Of a stretch of 64,000 nt of DNA, positions 19,701 to 34,700 are shown one piece after another. The stretch's first letter is position 1, and each line of letters opens with the position of its first letter. This DNA is from Oopsacas minuta (taxonomy: Eukaryota; Porifera; Hexactinellida; Lyssacinosida; Leucopsacidae): the NCBI GenBank assembly GCA_024704765.1, contig JAKMXF010000310.1, forward strand, positions 914,215 to 978,214, read 5' to 3'. The notes under the pieces were generated by a model. The model saw nothing but the letters and a program-made list of their open reading frames with translations, was not told the DNA's origin and searched no databases. Both the position numbers and the translations under genes were made by a program.

Positions 19701-22700
19701 TTGATCTTATTACATCAGACTCTAGAGGATTAAATGTCAATTTTTCGTCGACTCCATCCGGACTATTGACTAGCATGATAATCACCCGTTGTAGGCGACC
19801 GGAATCGTCGGAGAGAAGGGGAGGGAAGTCAGGAGAGAATATTGTGATGCTGGGGGTAGTACTCTCCTCGAGTACTGGAGTAAATAGGGGGGAAATAAAT
19901 AGAACCGGTTGTAGGTTTGTAAAACTGAGATTGATCGAAGATTGAGCAGAATTAGAATAAAAACGTCCATCAAATGCTCTTAGAGAAATTCGTGAGGTAA
20001 AGAGTGGGGAAACTGGACGTGTTGGATCGGTGAGCAGCTGGAGAGACTGTAAGATATGAGAGAATAGCTGATTGCTGAGTCGAATTGAAGGTTGTGAGAT
20101 GGTCAGAGTACGAAAGGTTGAGAAGTGAGCAATCGTAAATTCTGTTTTTATAGAAGCATTCGATATAGGGTCACATGTGAATTCATTTCTTGAGTACCTA
20201 CATAGAAACAACAGAGTAAATCTATCTCCCAATAACGAACATATTTGTGGTTAGGCTGTTATCAGGTGTAGAGGTGTTGCTTTTCGGAGTGTCAGTTTTT
20301 GGAGACATAACTGTAGACCAAAGTTAATCCGAACTTCACTTGTTTGTACCCATGATAATCCGAACAGTCCGTTACTACCACTAAGACTATTATACCATGT
20401 ATACTTCAGTCACTAATTTGACCCACTTATTAGATATTAACGAAATTAATCTCATTCGATAGAGGAGAGTTGAACGTTTTACGCAATGTGATTTTATGTA
20501 AAATTCTTTTTTATAGGATTTTTGGCCAATTTACCTATGTATACGAATTCATTAAAATAAAGCACCTAAAAGTTAGAATTCGATTCTGAAAATGTATATA
20601 CACATTCGTGCCATATGAACGTTTATGTAAATTAAATTTCATTAAAAAATATTAAAAACTCACGGAGTTTTGGCAATTCAAATTTTAGTTGATAGAGGGC
20701 ATTAAGTTTATCCAGAAATACTGAAAATTATCACACGCATCGACTTCTAAAAATTGTTAATTTCTCATTTTTTGTGAATTACCAATTCTAACTTGGAACT
20801 CAATTCTGGAAAATATTTATAAACAGATTCGTCTCAAAATTTACAGGTACCTTCCTTTGTATTCTATAAATCAATTCCCTTAAAAAAACAGGGGCACTAG
20901 TATTCTTTTACAGAGTTTATGTATATATTTTTGTGTTTTCTCAATTGTTAATTGCCTTTCTTAATACAATTATATTGTGATATGACTAACTTGTAAGACT
21001 GTCACACATTTACGTATAGGAAGTCAGATTATCAAACTTCGATACAAAAATAAATCTGTTTTGGAAAATTATGAAGATGAGAAGTTTATAGACCACAAAA
21101 GTCTATAAAAAGTACAAACGACCCCCTGTTTCTTTTAAAAAGTTTTGTCTATTAATCGGCGCATACGAAACCGGTGATAACTGACCCAATCTGATAGAAA
21201 AATGGAGTTGAATTCAAAAGAGGGCAAAACGATATGTGGAGACGATCATTTGGCCTGGATTCATTTAGCTCTACTTCCAGTGTATGGGTATATGCCGAGA
21301 AATCTTCATCCATGATAAAACTGTCCGGAGCAATATTCACAGATTGAGAAGTAAATGCCTCATAGATAATATCAGTATTGAAGTCGGTACCAGGCTGGAG
21401 AGAAAATTATAAATCATACAAATTAAACTTCAATAAGCTTACGTGTTTGTTTGTGCTTGTAGATTAGAGTCTACAGGGTATGTGCAACCATGGCCTACAG
21501 GACTTAATACCTTGCAGTGGATGTCACCGAAGGCCAATTGAGTTTTTCAATTTATAGACAAACTAGCGCTCTTACCAATTGCCAAATATACTTTCTAGAA
21601 GTTTCCGTATATGAGGAATTCATTGAGACTAAGGAATTTCTCACAGCTTTATTCTCTTAAAATCATGAAAAAATCTAAATTATGAAATTGTTATTGTTGT
21701 CTGGTTGTTTGTTTGTTCGTTGTCAAGGAAAGGATTTATGGAATGCAATATTGAACTCGAATTTCGCTATTCGGAGATATCGTACTACTATCTATTTATC
21801 GTGATTATTGAAGAAAGTAAAAACTTGACTAGTTATATGAATATCCAGGATCCGAGGTACGTAGCAATTTAGGAAAACACATGGCTAACCTCATTTCGAT
21901 CAAGATCCAATATAGGAACATTATCATTGTCATCTATTACTATTACAGTAACCAAACACGAAACGTTAGATAGTATGCTCTGAACTTCAATTACAACTGT
22001 CTGTTGAAATAGATCAGGCTCTGGATTAACGAGGTTGTAACTGAGAGTTGTCAATATCTTAGAATATTCTTCTGAACTTCCTTCTCCCTGTATGAGTATT
22101 GTATTTCTTGTTGAGACAATGTTGAAGCTGGAGTTGACACTCTCATTGAGTTGAATCTGGTCTGATAGAGAATAATTCGCGAATCTTATAGAGGCGGATG
22201 TGATAATGTGATCAGCATCTCCATCGTAGAGTGTTAATAGAGAAGCAATTAGTATACCTACAATAAGCAAACGGATTAGAGTTATATGAATTAGCTCACA
22301 AAGTAATAGTTGGATTAGTGAAATGCATTTAAACAATACTACAAAAACCCCACTTAATCATCCGATTCGGTCAACCAATTATCCAAAAAAAGTACTAGTC
22401 CCTCGTTGACTGAATCGGATAATTGAGTGGGAAATACTGTAGTTAATAAATAAGGAAATATGAGCACATAATCACAAATGTTATACAATGGTGAAAAGTT
22501 TCAAGACATATATATATAGACAGGGTAGTAGGAAGCACATGGAAAGTGGGGCAGGCCATGTTTACATAGTAATATAAAGGGGCGGTTATGCTAACTCATG
22601 GCACATATAACTAACATTATTTCATTAAAAAAGTGAGGCGGCCCAGGCCATCCCACTTCCGACACCCCTAAATATAGAGGTATATCATATTCTGTAGTTA

Positions 22701-25700
22701 AATCGTATACAATTCGTTCTTTATCAACACACAGCTTAGTACATCGGATTTAGCTTGAGTGTTTAACAGCAAATTTTCTTAGTGTTTATGGTAGCTACGC
22801 AACTGGATAACCTCGGCCAGCACTACATGCCTCGCATTGACAAAAAGCAGAAAATCTATTAATTCATTATCTAAGACCCACCGAGAGTACCTCTAATGGC
22901 TTTCTGTAGTAATTACTAGAATATAAAAAAGACATTTTCTTCTGAGGAACCCAAATACTTCAATTCATCATAGCGATAAATGTGTTTTAGTCCAAATTCA
23001 GCATAAAAATTAATTATTCAGACATTTATCGTATATTTCCCCACTTGTAGAGGTAAATTTCAATGGTGTGAGGCATAATTATCTCTAAACTATGACCCAT
23101 TCCCCACTCCCCGCAAATAGAGGTTCTCCGTTAATAGAGACCCAACTTAATGAGGTTGCACAGCTTAGATTTCCCAAAAAATTATGTCGGCTCTATGCTT
23201 TGTTCGGATTAGCGAGGGGCTTTTCGGATAAGATTATTTGTTGTATATTTAACAAATAGGAAACAAAAGGTACAAAGTGAAATAAAGAGCAATAGTAATT
23301 GATTGAATACTATAACACAGGTATGTGTATAGGTAAAAGTGCATACCATTAGAATCAATGTTTTCATTGTAATAGAAGAATGAAAGGTTACAGGAAATGA
23401 CGAGAGGGTTATCATTCACAAGAGAGATTACTATTATGAGCGAAGGAATGTTACTGTCGAAGCTCCCATCACTAACAACGAATGTGATTGTTCTGTTGGT
23501 TGGAGAAGGCTCGAACCTTTCGTTACGGTAAACAACAGAGGAAAGTATTGATTGGTAGTTAGTCAAATTAGAAGTACCAGAGAGAAATAAATCGACCTGG
23601 GAACCTATAATTGGAGAATAGATGCATTACATATAGAATCATTATGTATTAGAAGTACTTCTTTCAAAGAAAAATTTAGTTCTCATTCATTATAATACAA
23701 GTCCTATTCGGTAAGACGTACTTCGGATAGTACGTACTAATTTTTAACTCCCGAAGGCGAATTCATTTTATCTGAGTTCTACTGTAATTCGTAACAAATG
23801 TAACGTAATATTAAGCACCCACTTGTATTCAGGATTTGAATGTCATTTCTAACCAGCTTATCATAATCAAGAGATAATGACTCGTATGGCATATCAGAAT
23901 CTCCAGATAGAGAGATATTTGCTGATTGTAGGGGGAAGATAGCGTTGTTGTCATCATCTGATAAAGCGATACCTGACAGCGTTCCAACATTGAGTGTATT
24001 ATTCCTAAAGATGGGATAATTATAATACAGATGAACCTGCATAAACGATATCTGTATAATCCGGAAGACCTCTATAATTTGACAGCGTTTCTGATCTGAA
24101 ATAGCTTCCCACAATACAAATTCACATGTATAATCAGACATTTTTGCTAAACCGACAAAATGATCATGTCCCACGAGTGTCGGTTTATGCAGGTTCCAGA
24201 GAATAAATTTGAGGTAGTTATATATCTCATCAAACATATCAATTGTATTACTAGTTTAGAACTTTAGGTACATTAACTCCTGTAACTAGATAATAGAGAT
24301 CGCAACGGACGAGTTTTAGTCTAGAGCCCGCTGACACGAGGCATTCAGACCCGAAGCCCGGGGCCGACGCATACTTGAGTTAGAAAATAATATTGAATTA
24401 AAAATATATGAACTAGATCGACAGTCAGAAACTGTGATTGAATGCAAATTTCAATGATAATTCTAATTGAATATAAGAGAGAAAGGAAATTATTTAAAAA
24501 TGTAATGGCCGGGATATTCGGAAACCTAAAGTATAGGCCTGAAGCTAGAAGCTCAAATTCGGCCCCAGCCCGAACGAGCCTCGGGCTCGGGCTTGGGCTG
24601 GGCTAACAACCTCGACTAGATAATACACACATACATGGCGTTTCTAGGGGGATGTTTTGCTTGCCTCCATTTGACCTCCCAGAAGATATACTATAGTGAA
24701 ACTGCGTTAATACGAACACATATAATATGAATTTCCAATTAAGACGGACAGAATTTTACACAATTTTAGTCCTTGCAATAGATATTCAATTGTTTTACTC
24801 CGGATAAAGAGTATAAATCTCGAAGGTCCCTTGGTGTACGTATTAACGAGGTTCTACTGTATTTCTTATAAATAGAAGTATAATTCCCTAGTTGAACATA
24901 TTTGTTAATAGGTATATCACGAAATATTTGGCCAGTGCTGTTAATTGTTTGTTGGTTGGCCAGACCAAATACAGTAGAACATCTATAAGTGAGGAGGTCG
25001 GGACGGAGAATTTCCTGATATCCATCATTCACCATTTATAATTTCAAATGTAATAAATGGGGAATGGGATTACGTGTTTTTTCTCCAAATTTTGCACAAA
25101 ATTTGATAATTCAAAAATATTAATCTTGGAATTCCAGGGTTGCTGTGGGAGTAGAATTTCAATCCCCATACCCATTCGATTCCCACAGGATTTCTGTGGG
25201 AATGCCTATGGAGATCCCCACAGGAAAAATATGATTACTATACCCATTCCACATCAACGCCAATCCGGTGGAATTCCCCACCCATATATGTAAATTCAAT
25301 AGTGTGAGGTATAATTATGTACAATTATACCCCATTCCCCATTCCCCATTCTCTACTCCCTCCCCACTTATAGAAGTTGCATTGTATATCAGAAATATTC
25401 GGTCTGGCCAGACCTAAAGGTTAAGTAGACCAACATTTTCAGACGTTTTGGACCGGGCTAACTTTTAGGTACGGCCAGACCAAAATCAACACGGATAAAT
25501 TATTTCGTAACAGGTATCGTATCATCATTTCACTATGTAATACTTGTGTATATAAATCTGTAGTAGATTAGCAGCTGATGTCAGTAGAATTACATTTCGA
25601 TATTTGCAGGATAATTTCGCCAATACTTTTTTCTGTATAATTAGTTAGAAAATAAATTGAAAAATGTTCGTGTATCCTGTTACAGCATTTATGGGTCAAA

Positions 25701-28700
25701 TTATAAGCCCCACAGGACTTTGCTTCCGATAAGAAAGACAATTTCAGTCCCCTTGAAATCGTTATCGAGAATCAGTTTGGTTAAAAGCAAATACGAATTC
25801 AGGATGGAATTTAAATTTCGAAGATGGCATTAGTAATAACAACAGCTACTTCATATTTAGTGAATGGATAGGCAATTAACCATCCAAGTAAGCTAACTAA
25901 CGAGTTACTGATATGTGTATAATGGAAGGTTGGATTATGTCTCTATCAAGTATTAATATTATCCATAAATATAGTTAATTGAGAATATCATTGAAAGGAA
26001 GCTACTCACATGTGCCCTTCAGTAAAATGTAATACTCCATTAGTAAGCTGAATAAGAGGAGGATTGTTATTGATTACTGTAACATTTATGAGGATAGTAG
26101 TAGTAGCCATCATTTCTTGACTCCCACTGTCCTCTAACGATATCGAGATCATCCGAAGGCCGGGAAGAGGTTCATCAGAAGTGGAGTAAATATATTTTAG
26201 AGATTTAAGTATATCCTAAAATAATAACAAGCAGAGAATGTTGGAACAATAAATCAATGAATATAATATATATATATATATTACCTCTGCTTCTACTAAA
26301 GTAGATATACGATCGACTCTAATGGGATTTGAGAAATTAGATAAAAAAATTTCTTCAGGCGTTTCTAACATCAAAACCTCCTGAGAAGGCTCTTGGTAGT
26401 CTATCAAAGATATCCGAATAGAAGAGACATAAGAATCTGAAAGATTATTAATAAAATAGGAAAAATAGGAAATAAACAGATTAGCTTAAGAGTTCTACAC
26501 AATGAAATTTATTGATTGATGCTATTAGGTAAACAAGTAAAGCATTTGGATAGAACAAAACAATATGAAAGGTAAACACATACTACTGATGTGTAGTACA
26601 TAAGTGATCACAACAAACCTTTATCTTCGTCTGATAGAGAGATGCTAGTAAGGGAACCAATCGGTAATGATGAAGTGCCCTCTACAAATACAAATGAATC
26701 TAGGAGAAGTGAGAGAGAGATTAGATTATCATTCAACAGCTGGAGAGAAATCGAAATCATATTAGAACTTGGGAATGCTCCGTCGTTAACATTAACTGAT
26801 AATATCCTTGTAAGGACAGGATAAGCGGGCTCTGGAGCTGAATTAGTGTAAGTCAGTGTTGATAGTAGAGAATTGAAAGAAGAGAGGGGGGAGGGGCCAA
26901 TTAGGATCAGCATATGTGAAGCTAAATAAATATCAATAGAGACAATATAAAACAAATTCAAAATTCATCATTAAGTTCAATCTAGACTGAGTAATATTCA
27001 TAACTTCACTGCAATAATCAAATTGTAGATTTGGATGGATTATCGACTGAAATTATTTATATACAATAACTCCCGTTATATTTGACTGATTGTTCGCCTT
27101 CTATACATTAAATGTGATTGAATTTACTCCACTTCCAACGGAATACCGCTTATAATGAAATGAAACAGTGTAACAGCGTTCCAACCACTTTGTTATAACG
27201 AGGGTTTACTGTAAAAGGAATAATTCCAATCTCCCATTTGATAAAATTTGTAATGATCAGTGTTTACTTAAAGCAAAATCCTCTAATGAGAATTTAAGGT
27301 TCGATTGATGAATTGCAAACTTTCTGAATTTGATCATTTAACCGAATACGGCGGGAAAATGTGTCATTTTGTGACGTCAAAAGGCTACTGAAACCTCAAT
27401 TTGGGTGCGGGAATTGGTTAAGACGAAGCGGTAAAATTATAATGTTCCTTTCGGTACGAATGAACACTTCGGCCGTAATCGGTTAAAGTAGAGGGATTTT
27501 GAAATTTGGCGAGTCATGAAGAAGTCATTTAGGCCACATTTTGCGGCGTTGCCATAGTAAAAAGATCCGGCCAGGCCAGGCCAAGATCTTTTCAAAAGTG
27601 AAAGAACTTCGCCCTCTCACTTTTTGTGGAAAATTACTTCCCTAATCAAATCCAAAAGTAACTCCTACTTATATCTCATTCGTTCGAAAAAATCCTGGTT
27701 GAGCCCTAGTTAGGTGACAAATTTGATGAATTAACTCAAAATATATACAGACAGTACCCAGTGTCAAAAACTAGGAATAGTAAGGCGGAATGTAGGTATT
27801 GTTCCTAGTTTTTGAAAATTCATTCTATCAATGAGCACAGCTTCAGTCACAAATAACAACAATAAAATTCTTACACAATGAAATTTTTGGAAATTTCTAG
27901 CCAAATAAATAAAAAAAGGTCCCCAATTAGCCAGTTTATAGGAAAAATCTGCCCCTTGGCCAATTTCATTGGAAAACATATCAGAGATTTCATCTCTGAC
28001 ATATGAGTTAGAACCTGACTACGAAGTATATTATCCTTGCTAGCAGACATCGGGGTCAAATACTTTGAAATTATCAAATACAAAATACAAATAATACATT
28101 TCGAAGTATCAGATATTTGTGGGATTTTGCGGCCATTGCGTTAAGTATTTGTAATCTCCCTGGTACAGCCGAAAATTTGTTTTTCTAACAGTCCAACTAT
28201 TAATATCTCTAAAGAAATCCCTAGAAAAATAATTTCCGGCTGTATAGGCCTGTTGTCTAATATTTTGAGGAGCATAATATATTGAGACACTATTTTTACT
28301 AAGCCGACTAACACAATACATAGAATAGTGGCTCAGTTCTAAAATGGTTGAATTAGCATATATACACGTATCTATATTGACATATATGTTTTCGCTCTGC
28401 TGTTTACACCTTAGAGGTTAAGACCAAATTTGGCATGTATACTCATAGTGACATCTAGTTATGCTCCTAACATTTGAAAAATTTCTTTAGTGTATATTTT
28501 CACACCTTTTGACACCTCTGTATTTAGCCCAATCAGATTGTCGAGTTTTACGATTAGGCATAAATGCATAAAATTAGTTCTGGTGGAGTGTTTGTAATTT
28601 AATTAGTACGGTAAAGTATTTGTATTGATGTGAAGTACAATTCTATTGCTATTGGTCAATACATTCTATTAAGTATATATGCACATTTATCATATGATTA

Positions 28701-31700
28701 ATCATTTCAAACCTCTTCGGTGAACATTTCAAAATTATCCTATAGATTAGTTTCCACTTGTTAAATAGGGGTAGACAGGGATGTAGAATTCAATTTTGAC
28801 ATTTTCAATGTCTAACAAGATTCGTAAAATTCAATTATATCTTTCATTGCTAAAAATGGATATTTAGTAGAATAATATAGTTACGATAATCCACTATTAA
28901 TGAATTTTGTAAAATTTACTGGGTGGCCAAGTGCCACCCTGGAACTTGAGCACCCAGTGCTATCCAGTATGACTCCACCATAATACAAATTATAGGTCGG
29001 GTAGGCATGACGTCTTCTTTCCCTACTAAGACAGCCAGACTCATGAGCCTTGTTGCACCTATCAGTGGCGTCGTGCTATATGTGACTGGGGGAGGGGGGC
29101 CCGGGATCCCAAATATTCTCTGGGCTCCCACATCGTTACTCCAAGGGGCCAGAAAAATGTCAACTTTCTGGGCTAATTACAAATCAAACGTTATTTCTTG
29201 CGATGGGTTTCGGGCCTGCCCCTTATGATTGTTTACAGTGCCATAGACCCTCAACCAGAGCTTGTTGCACACTAGATTGATTTTATGCCCCCCAGATTTC
29301 AAAGCCACACGACGCCACTGGCGCCTATTTGTGCCTTTTCACAAGCGTCTCACTGTCTCATAGCGTATAGAAATATTACTGTATATTTCTAATACAGAGA
29401 CGTGGGAAGCAACAATTATTGGTGCGGCATTCATCACATATGACCATTAATAATAATAGAAATTCTTAATTATTGGTCAGTACCTGCCGCGCCGGCTCCT
29501 ATGGCCTGTAATAGCATATCCATGGTTTAATTACTAGTAAAATAATTGTGTCTCAATTATTATGCAACAGGCTTATAGTAACTAGATATAGTATTGATTA
29601 CGAGATTATATCGATATATTTGATTGTATTTGAAATGTAATTGAATTTTATAATACTCCTTTAACCTTTGAAGATCTAAATACGAATACGAATACAACTA
29701 CATTTGCATTTGACTCCAAGTCTGCTTGCTATAAGTCTATATTTTACCAGATTGCTGATAAATGAAAGTTTGATTCTAGGATTTATTAACTACTTACATT
29801 CGATAATATCGATGCCTAAAAAGGATTGAGAGGTGTTCAACTCGATCTTCTCTTGATCGCCATCTTGAACTGGAGACAGGCGTAGAGTGAGAAAAGTTAA
29901 AATATTATCTTGTTCATGGTCTGAGTCTTGTACATAAATACCAGAAACTGCACCTAACCTCAGAATACCAGATTCTTCTTCGTATTCAAAGTTAGAATTT
30001 GGAATAATAATAATTGGACTATTGTCATTGGTTCCAAACACAGAGATAGTGATTTGAACTTGAGATATGCAATCAATAGTATTATTGGACTCATCATAAA
30101 CCTAGTTGGTAAAATTACATAATAATTTAATTAATAAATAGTTAAAAGTTATTAAAACATAAATGTATAATAACGTTTAACAATCTAAATTCTCATCGGC
30201 CTAGCTAGCTTTGGTAGAATACATACGTATTACATATTAGAGGGTGGTTCAAATAGTTAGAAACACTCACCTTTTGAACCACCCTTACCACATTCTGTAT
30301 TCTTAACCCAGAGAGTTTCTAGAATATGTCTAATTGTAGCCCTAAGGAAGAAATCATCGGACCCTTCTTTTTTGAAGATGAAAATCGATCGACAGTCACA
30401 GGGAACTCTGAGCGATATATTGAAATAATAGAGAAATTCTGGGAAGAGCTAAGGGCTGGCTGTGGAACAAGAAGGGCCAGGCAGTACTTTCAGCATGAAG
30501 GCGGAACGCCACATACCACGAATATCACTATCCAGTGGCTGAAAGGTCACTTCAAGTCACGGGCTATCAGCAAGACTGTGAGATTGAATGGCCACCCCTT
30601 TTTCCAGAGTTGAGACCCCTGATTCTTTTTGTGGGGGGGGGGCTCTCAAGGATAGGGTCTATGGCTCTATGCTAATAAGGTTAGGAATATCCCCCAACTC
30701 GAGGAAAGGATGATAGAGGAGTTTGGGGCATACAAAGACAAGTTCTTCATGACTTTATGAAGAATTTTACACTGAGACTCCGGAGATGTCAAGAGATCAT
30801 ATCCGGAGGGCACATGGAGCACAATAGCTGTAAAACTACCTTTCCTATAGAGTCATGATGCCGAAACTTTCTAAATATTTAGAAATCCAGTCAACACCCA
30901 GTAACTCGAACATTCGTTAGCTCGAACGAATATTCAGTTCACTTTGTTGTACTTTATTTTTAGTTCCTATCGCATCCGTTAACTCGAACATTCGGTTTTT
31001 CGAACAGACTTTAACTACATAGTATAATAACTAACAATATAATATTTGAATAATTTTGCTATGAATGTTTTTATTGCATTTTTGAAAAGATCACAAAATA
31101 CTGAATAAGCAGTAAAAATTCAGCTCTTACTCATTTGACAAAGTATCGTAAGGGAATTTGGACCTTAAATGGAGGCCATCCGTTAACTCTAACATTCGCT
31201 ATCTCGAACCGATTTTGATTTCCCCTCATGTTCGAGTTACCGGATGGTGACTGTATATCAAAAGTGAATACTTATGAGAATTCATTAATGTATATCAAAA
31301 AATGGCCGAGTAATGACAGAATTGATAAAGTGTTTCCAACCATTTTAAACACCCGATACATACCATTATAGCCAAGGATCTATCAGTTAGTATTGGCTCC
31401 TCAATCCTATTGAAATACTTAAGTCTAGCTAGAACTGTAGTGTAGGTAAAAGGGTCACTTGGACCATAGAGAGTGTATATCTGCACTGAATCAGAATTGA
31501 GTGTCAAAGGATGGTCTAAAATATGAGTAAATAAATTAATATAGTGACTACATGATAGTTTTATCAAACACATTATACGTACCCAAATTTCTAGTGAACA
31601 CAAGTGTAGAAGTATTATTAATTTCCAATCCTTCCATCTCTGACTCAATTCCATTCAATTGTAACAAAACTCTACTTATAGAATTTATAGAAGAAGCTAA

Positions 31701-34700
31701 TTGAAAGTCATCATCCTGCAACAGGAGACCAGCTTCTGACCCAACCATTAGAGGCTCAGAACCTTCTGAGAAGTTAAGCGTTGACTTGCTGAGCGAGATT
31801 ATAGGACAGTTATCGTTAAGCAGAGAGATGGAAATTGTAAGCAGAAGAGGTTCACTATATAGCAAACTATCTCTCACAGTAATCTCTACCATTCTCTCGT
31901 TGGCTAGGGGTTCTGGTTGTGTATTGATGTATCTTAATGTGTTTAATATAGATTGATAGATCTCTGGTGTACTCAAGCCAGAGAGGATAATCGTATGATA
32001 ACCCTGCTCCACTATATAGTTAAGTGAGATATTATAATTTCTTGCAACAGTAACCTACAGATAAATAGAAATAAATAAACGAAGAATAATTACTAAATAA
32101 GACTAAATTGTAGGAAAAATGAAGAAGTATAAGAATACAAAACATAAACAAACCTCTATTCTCTCACCACACTGATCAACACACAGCTGAATATTTTCAC
32201 AGCTCATTTGTAACTCTTCATCACTTAGTATACAAGTTGGAATGCTAATTCTGATTAATGTTTCTGATAGAGGATGAGTGTCATTATCAATTACTTCAAT
32301 TGTTGAACCCAATTCTAACTCTGCACCTTCTTCAGTGAACAGGAACTCACTAACAAGAGAAATAACTAAAGGAGGATTGTCATCTGCATCAGTAATTTGG
32401 ATTGATATCGTTGTCTCTCCAGTCAACTGAAGAATCCCTCCATCAACTGCAAATATTAAGAAAACTACACTCGATACAATCTCAAAGTCAAACATTTGCT
32501 CTAGAGTGAGAGATCCATTGACAGAATCAACGGAAAAGTACCTATTTGCTATTGGATCGTCAATAAAGTAAGAAATTCCACTTATTCCAGGATCTGGGTC
32601 TACTGCTGTAACCTGTAACAATTCTGTACCTAACTCTGTGTTCTCACTAACAGTAACAGAGAAATTACTAGGGAATGAAGGAGCGTTGTCATTTTCATTA
32701 ATCACATAGATTAATACCTGAGCATGAGAAGTGAAGACACCATCTGTAACTTGAAGAGACAGGTTATAGAATATTTCATCTTCATAATCCAAAGGTTGTC
32801 TGCTACGTATCAGTCCAGTCCTTGTATCTAGTAGAAAAGGAAATACTGGCTCAACCAAACTGTACCGGAGTACATCATTATCAGCATCAGTAGCAAAAAA
32901 TATTTGGGAGAAATTAGAATTCTCTAGTTGTTGAAAGCTAAATTCATCTTGAGTAAATAATGGAGCATTATCGTTGGCAGGAAGAACTAGTATAACAAGA
33001 GAAATGTTAGAAGTTAGAGGAGGAGTCCCGCTATCTTTAGCAAAGACAATTAAATCAAATCGAGTCTTATTCTCGAAGTCTAAAGATCGGGTAATAGTTA
33101 ATTCTCCAGTAGAAGGGTGTAGGGAGAAGATATTGGAGAAGAGCTGATAGGATAGTAGACCATTAGCACCAAAATCACGGTCAGAGGCAGTAATGGAGCC
33201 AATTACTGATTGAGGAGAGGCATTTTCCAATACCTAATACAAATATAAGTAACTAGATAAAAATTAATATTTATAAGAAGTTATGGCATCAGAACCTAGT
33301 ATTAAAATGTGACAAAGTACGTATATTCTACTACGGTAGTAAGTAACTATCGGTATAATAGGACACATTAGAAGTCATATATCAGATGATTTCCATCTAC
33401 ATTACAAACTATTACATAAGAAGTAATAATATTATAAATTAATATATTGTTATTCTATATTCATAACTTTACTTTTGATTTCTAAGGTCTTAGCCTGCTA
33501 TGGTAAGGTTTTGTTGGGTTTAGTATCTAAGTGAGTAATCCCTAATTAAGCAAATTGATAGTTTAAGACGAAGTGTAGCCTATGTTTAACTACCATCATA
33601 TTTATCAAAAATTTTAAGAAGTTACCTCAAAAGTAAAATGATCAGCTGAAGGAGGCAGATTGAACCTGGGGAAATTGTCATTAACATCTGTGAGAAGAAT
33701 TAAGATTGATACCAAACTGCTGAGTGAGGGACTTCCCAGATCACTCGCTATGATAGTGAAATTATAAAACGATGTATCCTCTCTATCTAGAACTTGAGTA
33801 GTGGAGACCACACCAGATTGAATGCTGATCTGGAAAGGTAGAGAACTTCCAGGGCTTGAAGCAAGAGAGTATTGGATTTCACCTCTATTCCCTGTAGAGC
33901 AGTAAATAAAGCAGTAATATAACTAATATCCTTAGAATAAACATATGCTAGAGCAGTGCTTCTCAAACTTTTCTATGTCTTGGCCCCAAAATTTCTTCAT
34001 CACAATTCCATGGACCCCTGCTTTTTGGTCTCATTTTTGTAAATATAATTTGTTATTATTATTGTATTATATCAATGTTACCAATTAACTCATCTTCATC
34101 AGATCCCGAAATGTCTTGACAATCTGTATAGAGTCTATTACTCTTTGTTAGGTAAGTATCCAATTGTCGTCGCTTTCGTTTGGCCATAAATATTTTTCTC
34201 AACGATACCAAATTAATAACTATAATCCATAATATTAAATCTCAATTGTTATTTGTTTGTTTGTTTGTCTGTTTTCAGTGAAAAGATTTACGGTATACAA
34301 TTTTGAAATTCTCGCATAACTATGTATTCATCGTGTTAATCAGGGAAGTAAATAGAATTGGATAAAACTTAAATATATCGAACAGCCTGAACCCAATTTT
34401 CACACTTTTGGATTAATCATATTTAAATTTATTGTTGTCTTTATGAATATAAAGTAAACAAATTATCCAGATCTCAAAATATACGTACAGGCTTTGGATT
34501 TTACATAGAAATGTATGAAAATATGATTAATAAACCAAAAAGGTGTGGAAATAAATCTACACAATAAAATATTACATATACTTACTAAGAAAATAAACCA
34601 TTTTAGACTGAGCCACTATCTATTATAGTCGGCACAGTAATAATTCACAAATCAACAAAGAAGCAGAGTTTGAAACAAATTCCGAAAATGATTTTAGGAC

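Noticed and set aside
17944-19945. Plus-strand open frames opposite the EGF and L-domain exon
   Set aside because: They lie antisense to a clearly coding exon; residue content is without domain character and explained by the minus-strand frame.
28916-29228. Open frames on both strands near 29 kb
   Set aside because: They fall within and beside the hAT MITE and have no protein similarity.
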